64,000 bases of DNA from Halodesulfovibrio marinisediminis DSM 17456. Lineage in GTDB: Bacteria > Desulfobacterota > Desulfovibrionia > Desulfovibrionales > Desulfovibrionaceae. The notes beneath the pieces are model-generated. The model searched no databases and was not told where the DNA came from. It worked only from the letters and a program-made list of their open reading frames with translations. The stretch is from positions 248,001-312,000 of the forward strand of contig NZ_FSRG01000005.1 of NCBI RefSeq assembly GCF_900129975.1, written 5' to 3'. This document shows, one piece after another, positions 1-6,713 of the stretch (within the stretch, counting starts at the first letter, position 1; each line of letters opens with the position of its first letter). A program made the translations under genes and the position numbers.

Positions 1-360
1 AGTGTGTTTATGGTGAAGGAAGTAAGCCGTGTCGATAAATGACATTGGCTTGTAAGGGATCAGGCAACATGGTTCTTCCAGCTCTTTAATTAAAATACGT
101 CGTAGTTCTTTTATTCCATCCGAAGTGTCGGAGGATGCTTCATAAGTGTAAGGATTCACCCTTTGGTGCATCATTTCTTCATAAGTGTGTTCAGTAATTG
201 CTTCGTGCTGCGCGGGGCTTCCGTAGCAAATGGAAACAATTGGGTTCTTGAAGTCGGTAAGCGGGATAGCATCGCACCCTCTACTCCCAACCCAAACGAT
301 CTTACGATCTTTAATCTTTCCATGGAGATGTTTCCGGTATGTTGAACGTTCAGTAGGCAT
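1..360 (-). CDS. Unidentified protein, N-terminal part (runs off the window)
   Basis: An open reading frame of 120 codons runs leftward from an ATG at 358-360 and leaves the window without a stop, so only the N-terminus is visible. It begins MPTERSTYRKHLHGKIKDRK and contains KIVWVGSRGCDAIPL and SICYGSPAQHEAI. The composition looks like a soluble cytoplasmic protein, with no signal peptide or membrane segment. I do not recognise the family. The short rightward frame over 163-345 has poor composition and is best read as its shadow. A hairpin at 417-451 lies in its presumed 5' leader. The neighbour at 653 is divergent, so the two probably have separate promoters in the 290 bases between them. 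Confidence 0.55.
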   Translation of the reverse strand, partial: MPTERSTYRKHLHGKIKDRKIVWVGSRGCDAIPLTDFKNPIVSICYGSPAQHEAITEHTYEEMMHQRVNPYTYEASSDTSDGIKELRRILIKELEEPCCLIPYKPMSFIDTAYFLHHKHT

Positions 361-416
361 AACTACCTCGGCTCTGGAGTTTGGGGTTAATACAAAACAG
401 ATATGATGCGACTAGG

Positions 417-451
417 CGCGTCATCCTTACGAGTGTAGGGCAGGTGACGCG
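417..451. other. Hairpin in the divergent intergenic region
   Basis: CGCGTCA (417-423) and TGACGCG (445-451) are perfect complements with a 21-base loop. No T-run follows on either strand, so it is not a simple terminator. It could be an operator dyad or a leader structure for the leftward gene that starts at 360. Confidence 0.35.
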
Positions 452-528
452 ATGGTTAGTATTATAGAATGGAGAAGTGCTTTTTTTGAAAATTGAAATT
501 TTCTATGTTGACATAGTTTAGATTTCGA

Positions 529-596
529 GTACAGGATATACTAAGCCATTGTGCGCGCGCTTTGGAACGCACGTCGCTTGAGGTTGTATTCTGTAC
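529..596 (+). promoter_or_regulatory. Structured leader upstream of the flavoprotein gene
   Basis: Left arm GTACAGGATATAC (529-541) pairs with right arm GTTGTATTCTGTAC (583-596) with few mismatches. A nested GTGCG/CGCAC hairpin (551-555, 568-572) lies inside. A perfect TTGACA sits at 508-513, but the best -10 match (TATACT, 537-542) is 23 bases away, so the promoter assignment is weak. The folded region lies 57 bases before the chosen start of the downstream gene and would be in its 5' leader. Confidence 0.3.
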
Positions 597-652
597 CGTT
601 CGCGAAGGAGGAATGCAGCCTAAGCCAAATAGAATATTTGGAGATTGTTATT

Positions 653-2044
653 ATGTCTAACAAGACAGATTTTGATGTTATTGTTGTTGGCGGCGGCCCT
701 GCTGGGCTGTTTGCTTCCTACTACCTTGCAGAAAATTCTAATCTTTCTGTATGTATGATTGACCGCGGCCCGGCGGTAAAAAATCGAACATGCCCAATTG
801 GAAAAACCCAGAAGTGCGTGAAGTGTAAACCTTGTCATATCCTTTCCGGTATTGGCGGTGGCGGGCTTTTTTCCGATGGTAAGCTTAACTATATCCACAA
901 GCTTGGAAAGACAGATTTAACCCAGTTTATGGGACTGCAGGATGCAAAAGATCTGATCGATGAGACTGAAGTAATTTTCAACAAGTTTGGCATGGATGGC
1001 CCTGTTTATCCTTCTAACATGGACAAAGCTAAGGCTATCCGTAAGGAAGCGAATAAGAATGGTATCGACCTTCTTCTGATTAAGCAGAAACACCTTGGTT
1101 CTGACTGTCTTCCAGATCACATCGACAACATGTCTACCTACATTGTAGAGCGTGGTGTTGAACTTAAGACTAAGGAAGAAGTAAAGCGTGTTGTAGCTGA
1201 AGAAGGAAAAGTGAAGGGTGTTGAAACCAATAAGGGCACCTACACTGCTAAGAAGGTTATTCTTGCTCCAGGGCGTGTTGGCGCAGACTGGATCAGTACT
1301 GTGTGTGAAGAATACGGCCTGAAGGTTTCCCAACGTGGTATTGAAGTTGGTGTTCGTGTAGAAACACACAATGATGTAATGTCCGACATTACTGATGTTG
1401 TGTACGATCCGACCTTCTTCGTACGTACTTCAAAATATGACGACCAGACTCGTACATTCTGTACGAACCCTGGTGGCTTTATCGCACTTGAAAACTATCA
1501 GGACTTTGTATGCGTGAACGGCCATGCTTTCCGCGATAAGAAGTCTGAGAACACCAACTTTGCGTTCTTGTCCAAAGTTGTGCTGACAGATCCGGTTTCT
1601 GATAACACCGGCTATGGTACTGCCATCGGCAAACTTGCAACAATTATCGGTGACGGTAAGCCAATCCTGCAGCGTCTTGGTGATTTACGTCGTGGCAGAC
1701 GCTCCACTTGGACTCGTATTAACAATGGGCACATTGCACCGACCATGACCAACGTTGTGCCGGGTGACATTGCAATGGCGCTTCCAGAGCGTATTGTGAC
1801 TAACCTTGTTGACGGTCTTGAACAGCTTAACGCTGTAATTCCAGGTATCGCGGATGACGGCACCTTGTTGTACGCTCCAGAGATTAAATTCTTTGCAACA
1901 CAGGTTGAAACTTCCAACGATCTTGAGACGTCAATCAAAGGTCTCTACGTGGCTGGTGACGGCCCTGGTGTGGCAGGTAACATTGTTTCTGCTGCAGCAA
2001 CCGGTATTATTCCGGCGAAAGCTATTATTGCAAAAGGTAAATAA
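653..2044 (+). CDS. FAD-dependent dehydrogenase, COG2509 type
   Basis: A 463-residue flavoprotein. The N-terminus has the Rossmann FAD motif VIVVGGGPAGLFASYYLA (residues about 8-25). A four-cysteine stretch (TCPIGKTQKCVKCKPC) is followed by the glycine-rich GIGGGGLFSDGKLN, which is typical of the uncharacterised COG2509 dehydrogenases. The C-terminus carries the second FAD-contact region GLYVAGDGPGVAGNIVSAAA. The reaction is unknown for the family; the cysteines suggest thiol redox chemistry or a metal site. The frame stays open to 551, but the ATG at 653 is preferred: upstream codons lack family similarity and a TTGGAGA lies 12 bases before it. A terminator at 2101 follows, so it is probably monocistronic. 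Confidence 0.85.
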   Translation: MSNKTDFDVIVVGGGPAGLFASYYLAENSNLSVCMIDRGPAVKNRTCPIGKTQKCVKCKPCHILSGIGGGGLFSDGKLNYIHKLGKTDLTQFMGLQDAKDLIDETEVIFNKFGMDGPVYPSNMDKAKAIRKEANKNGIDLLLIKQKHLGSDCLPDHIDNMSTYIVERGVELKTKEEVKRVVAEEGKVKGVETNKGTYTAKKVILAPGRVGADWISTVCEEYGLKVSQRGIEVGVRVETHNDVMSDITDVVYDPTFFVRTSKYDDQTRTFCTNPGGFIALENYQDFVCVNGHAFRDKKSENTNFAFLSKVVLTDPVSDNTGYGTAIGKLATIIGDGKPILQRLGDLRRGRRSTWTRINNGHIAPTMTNVVPGDIAMALPERIVTNLVDGLEQLNAVIPGIADDGTLLYAPEIKFFATQVETSNDLETSIKGLYVAGDGPGVAGNIVSAAATGIIPAKAIIAKGK

Positions 2045-2100
2045 GCCTTGAAACAATGATGTACGATCAGTTCGTGAGACTGTTCCATATATATGATATT

Positions 2101-2135
2101 AAAGCTGCGTGCCGAAAGGTGCGCAGCTTTTTTTG
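2101..2135 (+). terminator. Rho-independent terminator of the COG2509 gene
   Basis: AAAGCTGCG pairs with CGCAGCTTT around a GAAA-capped loop, followed by seven T. It lies 57 bases after the stop codon of the flavoprotein gene. Confidence 0.85.
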
Positions 2136-2187
2136 TAGGTGGTGGAAAAGGCAAAAAAAAAGACCACCAATTGGTGGACTGAAAAAA

Positions 2188-2366
2188 GGTAGATACAAAA
2201 AGAGAGAATCTACCTACAAACTCTGTCAGCATTTTTATGCTTGTTTCGGCCTTGCCATGCACCTTGTGCACCGGCTCCGAATCCTGAGAAATTTATCCGG
2301 TAGATTCTCTCACTGTCTGTTCGTTCTGAGTAACCATTAGCCTGTCTTACCCTCCGTTAGGGTTCA
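2188..2366 (-). ncRNA. Candidate structured small RNA with stacked terminators
   Basis: Read on the minus strand, a perfect 13-bp stem (2299-2311 with 2202-2214, GAGAGAATCTACC and its complement) encloses a branched domain. One arm (2244-2281) has TTCGG/CCGAA, GCC/GGC and TGCAC/GTGCA helices; a second is AGCAT/ATGCT (2228-2241). Five U follow the closing stem directly. The 3' half can pair instead with 2188-2194 (GGTAGAT/ATCTACC), again followed by a U-run, and a third palindrome with a T-run lies at 2164-2177. A TATATT -10-like box (2370-2375) precedes it, without a good -35. The downstream gene is convergent, which favours a free-standing RNA over a riboswitch. It matches no family I can name; 6S, SRP, tmRNA and RNase P signatures are absent. 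Confidence 0.5.
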
Positions 2367-2489
2367 TAGAATATATCGAATGGAAGTTGTATCGATATCC
2401 CCCTTCCTTGTCACTTTTAAGATAAGACTACCAGAGCACCATGGCAAGTAGTGAAGAAAAAATTTTTTAGAAAATAATTAAAAATTGAG

Positions 2490-2518
2490 TTGACAGTCGA
2501 GCGTGTTTTCCATAAATA
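2490..2518 (+). promoter_or_regulatory. Promoter of tRNA-Glu
   Basis: A perfect -35 TTGACA (2490-2495), a 17-bp spacer and TAAATA (2513-2518), 40 bases before the tRNA. The tRNA-Gln promoter at 58159 has the same layout. Confidence 0.75.
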
Positions 2519-2558
2519 CCTTTTCGCACGTGAGGGAACTCACGAAGCACAAAGAAGC

Positions 2559-2636
2559 GTCCCCATCGTCTAGCCTGGCCCAGGACACCTGCCTTTCACG
2601 CAGGCGACGGGGGTTCAAATCCCCCTGGGGACGCCA
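2559..2636 (+). tRNA. tRNA-Glu (anticodon TTC), integration target
   Basis: A full cloverleaf: acceptor GTCCCCA pairs with TGGGGAC, the anticodon arm is CCTGC-CTTTCAC-GCAGG (anticodon TTC), the T-arm is GGGGG-TTCAAAT-CCCCC, and CCA is encoded. An identical gene lies at 58334-58411. Its 3' part is duplicated at 9810-9864, which marks it as the attachment site of the adjacent integrative element; the element's own left end completes the downstream sequence. Confidence 0.97.
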
Positions 2637-2639
2637 AAG
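2585..2639 (+). repeat. Left attachment site inside tRNA-Glu (55-bp direct repeat)
   Basis: The 55 bases from the anticodon arm through CCA plus AAG are identical to 9810-9864, and identity ends abruptly on both sides. This is the expected scar of a tyrosine recombinase using a tRNA 3' end. An integrase gene begins 46 bases further on. Confidence 0.9.
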
Positions 2640-2646
2640 TAAATCA

Positions 2647-2680
2647 AGCACTTACATGCACATGTAAGTGCTTTTTTTGT
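2647..2680 (+). terminator. Terminator after tRNA-Glu
   Basis: AAGCACTTACATG pairs with CATGTAAGTGCTT, then a T-run. It belongs to the dispersed terminator family seen at 9870, 20766, 21738, 23903, 58422 and 60209, yet lies inside the element boundary. The element thus supplies a replacement terminator for the tRNA it interrupts. Confidence 0.85.
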
Positions 2681-2684
2681 TATA

Positions 2685-3854
2685 TTACCCTGCAAGGTGT
2701 AAGCCCAAGGTGTAAGTTTTTGAATTTATATTTTTAGGCTGCGCTTGCATCATTCTTCTCTTCGCTATGCTGGCCATTGTTCTCGGCTTTTGATGTGATG
2801 AACTGAGAATACCTACAGCTTCATTCTTTCTGTACTGCTTTCGCAAGTATCTATCTGTCTGGTGGGTAGACCTATGTCTAAGCAGTTCTTTTACATCCAT
2901 AAGACAAGCGCCGTTTGTATGAGCAAGTGTTCCTGCTAGTGCTCGAATACCGTGGACACCAAAAGGCTTTATTTCTGCTTCTGCACAAAGTCGTTTAAGC
3001 CACCGCATGTGAAGGCCTGCTTCAAGCTGTATTCCTGAAAAAACATGGGTACGCTTTCCACCTACCTGAAGTTTATATTCCTTAAGGCGCACAGCAAGTT
3101 CAGCCGCTAGCGGGATAAGATCGCAGCTTTCGATGCGGTCTTTCCTTTTTCGGGTTCGCAACCCGATTTGCTCACCCATAAACTTCACATCAGCCCATGT
3201 AAGGCGGCGCATTTCAACGCGCCTAGCGGCGGTCATGAGCAAAGTAAACAATACCAGATAGTGTTGTGGCTCATCGCTTTTTGCCGCCAGTTTCAATACC
3301 TTAAGCATATCTTCAAGCGGCGGCATGTAATGAGATTCTTCTTCTGTGGTAGCTGCCTTTGGTAGCCTGCAGAACGGGTTTACCTCTGGCATCTCTAGGT
3401 AATCAATGCCCCAGTTCCAGCTTGCTTTCAGATTCTTGATCTGCCTATCAACATTCTTCCCAGAATAATGCTGCTTGAGGATATTGAAGACATCTAGAAT
3501 GTCTTTTTTGCGCACGTTAGAAATTAGCATTTCGGGCGCAACAACTTTGGTTTCAAAAAACCGTTTGAAGGCACGTTGTTTTTCTTTTGCCAGCTTGCAG
3601 TTTTCTTCTGTGAATGTGTTGAACGCATATTCCATATATAGTTCAGCCCATTCACCAACCCTCAATTCTTTAAAGCTGTTCTGCTTTGTTTCTGCCTCCT
3701 GATCGGCAAGTTCCAACTTTTTGCGTTCTTCGGTCTGCCACTGCAGGGCATCACGCTTGCGGTCAAAGTTTTTGGTTTTTCTATGTACTTTACCGTTACG
3801 ATCTGTGTAATAAAGTTGTCCTTTCCATTTACCGTTTTTCATTTGAAACGCCAT
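2685..3854 (-). CDS. Tyrosine integrase of the tRNA-Glu element
   Basis: A 389-residue site-specific recombinase that would integrate and excise the element. Residues 1-45 (KNGKWKGQLYYTDRNGKVHR) resemble the small arm-site-binding domain of lambda-type integrases. A core-binding helical domain spans about 65-160, and the catalytic domain about 175-345. Visible catalytic residues are Arg in TAARRVEMRRL (about 211), His301-x-x-Arg304, His327 and nucleophile Tyr336 (HQTDRYLRKQY). The length and residue set fit an active enzyme. The C-terminal codons overlap two AGGTGTAA repeats that are probably its own arm sites. The gene points toward the tRNA, the usual arrangement for tRNA-targeted islands. 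Confidence 0.93.
   Translation of the reverse strand: MAFQMKNGKWKGQLYYTDRNGKVHRKTKNFDRKRDALQWQTEERKKLELADQEAETKQNSFKELRVGEWAELYMEYAFNTFTEENCKLAKEKQRAFKRFFETKVVAPEMLISNVRKKDILDVFNILKQHYSGKNVDRQIKNLKASWNWGIDYLEMPEVNPFCRLPKAATTEEESHYMPPLEDMLKVLKLAAKSDEPQHYLVLFTLLMTAARRVEMRRLTWADVKFMGEQIGLRTRKRKDRIESCDLIPLAAELAVRLKEYKLQVGGKRTHVFSGIQLEAGLHMRWLKRLCAEAEIKPFGVHGIRALAGTLAHTNGACLMDVKELLRHRSTHQTDRYLRKQYRKNEAVGILSSSHQKPRTMASIAKRRMMQAQPKNINSKTYTLGLHLAG
2695..2715. repeat. Left arm-type repeat pair AGGTGTAA
   Basis: Two copies of AGGTGTAA (2695-2702 and 2708-2715) lie 13 bp apart near the left end. The same octamer is paired near the right end (9704, 9715). This symmetry suggests integrase or excisionase binding sites. 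Confidence 0.5.
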
Positions 3855-3898
3855 ATAGTTACCTTTCTATGAAAAACTGCTTATTCCTACCTAAGATA

Positions 3899-4330
3899 TT
3901 AGAACAAATCGAACTTTGAATGCAACTTCTTTCTACGATGAGTCTTTTTAACTGCAGCTGCTTCTTCAGAAGGACTTTCTGAAGACTGCTTTTTTTGTAA
4001 GTTGATATATGCATCAACCTTATCTTCTGGAAATCGTAGTGCCCTTTTCGCAATGTAAAATGCACCAAGTTTTTCTTTCATATCCTGTCGCCTAACAAGG
4101 CTTTCTGAACAATTTAATAATGCTGCGACTTCTTTTGTTGTTAAGTTCTTAGGTTCGGCCATAAACAGTTTTCGTACCTTTGTTGCCCTTTTTTTATGCA
4201 GGTGGACAACTTTGCCCTGCTTTTTAATAAACTCCTTTGACAACGGTGACGGGGTTCTCGCCTCCAAAACAAAATTGTTTAAATGAACCCCAACCAATGA
4301 GCATAGATTACTTTTTCTTGTTACTTTCAA
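3899..4330 (-). CDS. Excisionase-like helix-turn-helix protein
   Basis: A 143-residue basic protein with a MerR/AlpA-like winged helix-turn-helix at about residues 64-110: LTTKEVAALLNCSESLVRR, then a wing ending ALRFPEDKVDAYI. Small proteins of this form beside integrases act as recombination directionality factors or activate the integrase gene. The tail is lysine- and arginine-rich (KKTHRRKKLHSKF). An internal ATG (MAEPKNLTTKEV, residue about 57) could be the true start, giving an 87-residue protein of ordinary excisionase size. It is transcribed in the same direction as the integrase, 45 bp upstream of it. The assignment rests on fold and context. Confidence 0.65.
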   Translation of the reverse strand: MKVTRKSNLCSLVGVHLNNFVLEARTPSPLSKEFIKKQGKVVHLHKKRATKVRKLFMAEPKNLTTKEVAALLNCSESLVRRQDMKEKLGAFYIAKRALRFPEDKVDAYINLQKKQSSESPSEEAAAVKKTHRRKKLHSKFDLF

Positions 4331-4461
4331 GGGTAAAACTTAAAAAAAGATGCTTTTGTCTTTAGTGTCTTGAAATATATGTAAATAAAATTTCAATTTA
4401 CCCTGACACGGCATGTTAGAAATAATAAATTGCAGTATGTCAGCTTAAAATATTTACAAAT

Positions 4462-5394
4462 TTATCCATGAATGGTGCCAAGATATGTTGCTGTGATTTC
4501 GCCACGGTTGTGCCCTAATTCATGGGCAAGAATATTGATTGCTTGGTCATGTGTGTTGCGCCAAGTGTCACCGTGCTGCTGATATGCTGCTTCACGGTAA
4601 TCCGAAGGTGACATGTAAAGGCAGGGAGCGGCTAAGTTCGTTAGTTCCTTGTAGCGGGCTTGGGCGTATGCATGCCGAAGACCATGTAAGGAAGCGCCAC
4701 ATGTTCTAATGCATAGCCCCATTCGGCCAACAATCTTATAGACGTATTTTTCCCATGATCCCTCTGACACATCATCAGGCCAGCTGTTGCCATTTTTCCC
4801 GATAAGGGGTGCCAGTCCCTTAACGGCATCGATTTGTTTTTGGGAAGGGTTGTGCAGGATGCGGTCTCGCCCCCCTTTGGTGCCTGCAGATATATAGATG
4901 CGACCATCAGGAAGTAGTGCGGTTGCTGGATTAATTTTTCGCGCTTCTTCATGGCGTAATCCCAGTTCGCGCATTACGGTTAGTTGACGTCCAATTCTTT
5001 GAAATCGTTCTGATCCTGACAGGAGTTGGTCAAGGACCGCACGGTAGACAATCTCGGGTACTGCTTTTGATTGTGTTGTAATATAGCAGCGTTTTCCTAT
5101 TCCAAATTCACTATTGTTTTCGTGTATCCTTTCATTACCGTATGCACGACACATTTGGCGTACGCTTGATAGGTACGATTTGATGGTGGATACTGCTAGA
5201 CCCTGTTGCTGCCAATCGTCTACGACAACTCCCACGTGCCGATTCGAGATGTTTTTCCAATGTTGTACTCGGTAACCCAACTGATGAAGTCGCTTCGCGA
5301 ATCTTATGGATTGTCCTCGATTGTTGTATCGTGTTTTCCCTGATCCAGTTAGGCGTGCTATCTTTGCTCCGTATAGTAGTTTGTTTTTACTCAT
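4462..5394 (-). CDS. Second tyrosine recombinase (phage integrase N/C-domain type)
   Basis: A 310-residue protein with a SAM-like core-binding domain (about 25-90, LAVSTIKSYLSSVRQMCRAYG) and a catalytic domain with Arg147 (ELGLRHEEARK), His237-x-x-Arg240 (HGLRHAYAQARY), His295 and Tyr304 (LGHNRGEITATYLG). It is unlike the 2685 integrase and belongs to the group annotated as integrase domain-containing proteins in proteobacterial islands. The upstream frame stays open to 5490, but the ATG at 5394 has AAGGAC eight bases before it, while the earlier codons run through a hairpin. Two complete recombinases in a 7-kb element is unusual; one may serve another recombination step or be left from an older element. 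Confidence 0.85.
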   Translation of the reverse strand: MSKNKLLYGAKIARLTGSGKTRYNNRGQSIRFAKRLHQLGYRVQHWKNISNRHVGVVVDDWQQQGLAVSTIKSYLSSVRQMCRAYGNERIHENNSEFGIGKRCYITTQSKAVPEIVYRAVLDQLLSGSERFQRIGRQLTVMRELGLRHEEARKINPATALLPDGRIYISAGTKGGRDRILHNPSQKQIDAVKGLAPLIGKNGNSWPDDVSEGSWEKYVYKIVGRMGLCIRTCGASLHGLRHAYAQARYKELTNLAAPCLYMSPSDYREAAYQQHGDTWRNTHDQAINILAHELGHNRGEITATYLGTIHG

Positions 5395-5475
5395 TAAAAA
5401 GTCCTTTTTATTTTCCCTATACTGCATTGCAGGAGCGAATGTTAGGCCGTGAATCATTTTTTTTGATATAAAAGC

Positions 5476-5510
5476 AAAAAGGCCATGCAAATAGATTGCA
5501 TGGCCTTTTT
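5476..5510. terminator. Bidirectional hairpin terminator
   Basis: AAAAAGGCCATGCAA (5476-5490) and its complement (5496-5510) form a 15-bp stem with an A-run on one side and a T-run on the other. It sits just upstream of the second recombinase and insulates it from the noncoding stretch to the right. Confidence 0.75.
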
Positions 5511-6713
5511 TATTGTTCTGACATTGAATTTAAAAATTGATAATAAGCTGCCCGTAGTTATCCTGTTGGATCAAAATACTTACTTTAATAACGTAAGTAG
5601 ATAATAAAATTTCCCTATATATATCACCACACCATATTTACTACTATTGCGTGCTGTGTGGCAGCAACAACACAGCCATTAATGTTCAATCCGATAGCCA
5701 CAGCGGTGTATGCACCGTGTATATTCGTGGCCAAAAAACGCAATTTTATATGGACGTCCGTACTCTATTTACGAACGGGCAAGTGGGAAGAAATGAATAA
5801 CGGCGAAAAGCCGTAAGTCGAGTGGTATATTCACCACCACACAATAAAATGTAGCATTCATAAGCGGTCAGCTGGTAGATCGCCCTCTGTCTGTTTCGCT
5901 TTGAAACAGACAGAGCGAATATGTGTCCTGTGAAAAGGACGCCCCCTAAGTTAAAAAAAGATTTTTGCAGATAACAACTGTTACGCTGCATGGAACCTGA
6001 CATCAGCCGCTAAAAAGCACGTGGAAACAGGCACCGTTATTACTGGTCCTATACAACATCGCTAACGCAATTGTAAGATCTGAAGAAAATATTTCACTTC
6101 AGTGCATGCGTTAGAAATTTAATCCCAACAGAAATGTTTGTAGTGATAATGACATAACCACCTTAAGGAAAAGAAATTGACAGAACCTCATCTGTTATTT
6201 GTTTTTCCATTGTGAGAAAAATATGAATTATGCGTTGTAGAAGTTTTGCAGTGTGTTCCTGATTATATGAAGTTGGTTCAGGGAAATCGAATTGAAATTG
6301 TTTACCAATTACTGAGTTATGGGGTGGTTTCACCAGACAGTTTGTGTCCGGCGACTTCATTTGTAACTAGTCATCTGCAGGAGAAAAAGATCATTTGGAA
6401 ATGATAAAACGACGCTGGATGCTTGGGTAGCTGTAATGTCAGGGGTGAGATGGCTTTCAAAAGTCCATGGCAGCAAATTTTTCTGGCGTATGCCAATGAA
6501 TTGTGGGGAGTCAAAATTATTTTGCAAGACGCATTGAAGGTAAACGGAACGAACTTGCGTATGATTACATTTTGTAATCAGATTGATATAAAAATAATAT
6601 CACTTTTTTTATCACGCTCTGTATAACGGTAAGTACTCATTTTTTTAAAGGTATCTACAATGCTAGCTAGTTATAAACAACAATGCTGAAAATAACTTAC
6701 CGGAGGGAGTCGT
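5511..6713. other. 1.2-kb hairpin-rich noncoding stretch of the element
   Basis: No convincing gene is present. The short frames at 5746-6003 (-), 6163-6360 (-) and 6423-6626 (+) lack ribosome binding sites and protein-like composition; the 65-codon frame at 6163 is the most protein-like and could be a relic. Hairpins include TACTTAC/GTAAGTA near 5580, ACGGC-GAAAA-GCCGT (5800-5814) and a perfect 13-bp stem at 5885-5915. Candidate roles are transfer origin, regulatory RNA, or leader of the autotransporter gene. Confidence 0.5.
5885..5915. other. Perfect 13-bp hairpin in the element
   Basis: CTCTGTCTGTTTC (5885-5897) and GAAACAGACAGAG (5903-5915) are separated by GCTTT. There is no T-run on either side, so it is unlikely to be a terminator. 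It is among the longest perfect stems noticed in the window. Confidence 0.55.

Noticed and set aside
2188-2366. 6S RNA
   Set aside because: Length is near 180 bases, but the 5' third has no partner for the closing stem, and the central-bubble layout is absent.
2340-2370. Possible mini-ykkC (guanidine-II) hairpin with an AACGG loop
   Set aside because: Only one imperfect stem is present; the class needs two ACGR-loop hairpins and a downstream gene on the same strand.
5746-6003. 85-codon minus-strand gene in the integrative element
   Set aside because: No ribosome binding site, odd composition, and it crosses the strong 5885-5915 hairpin.
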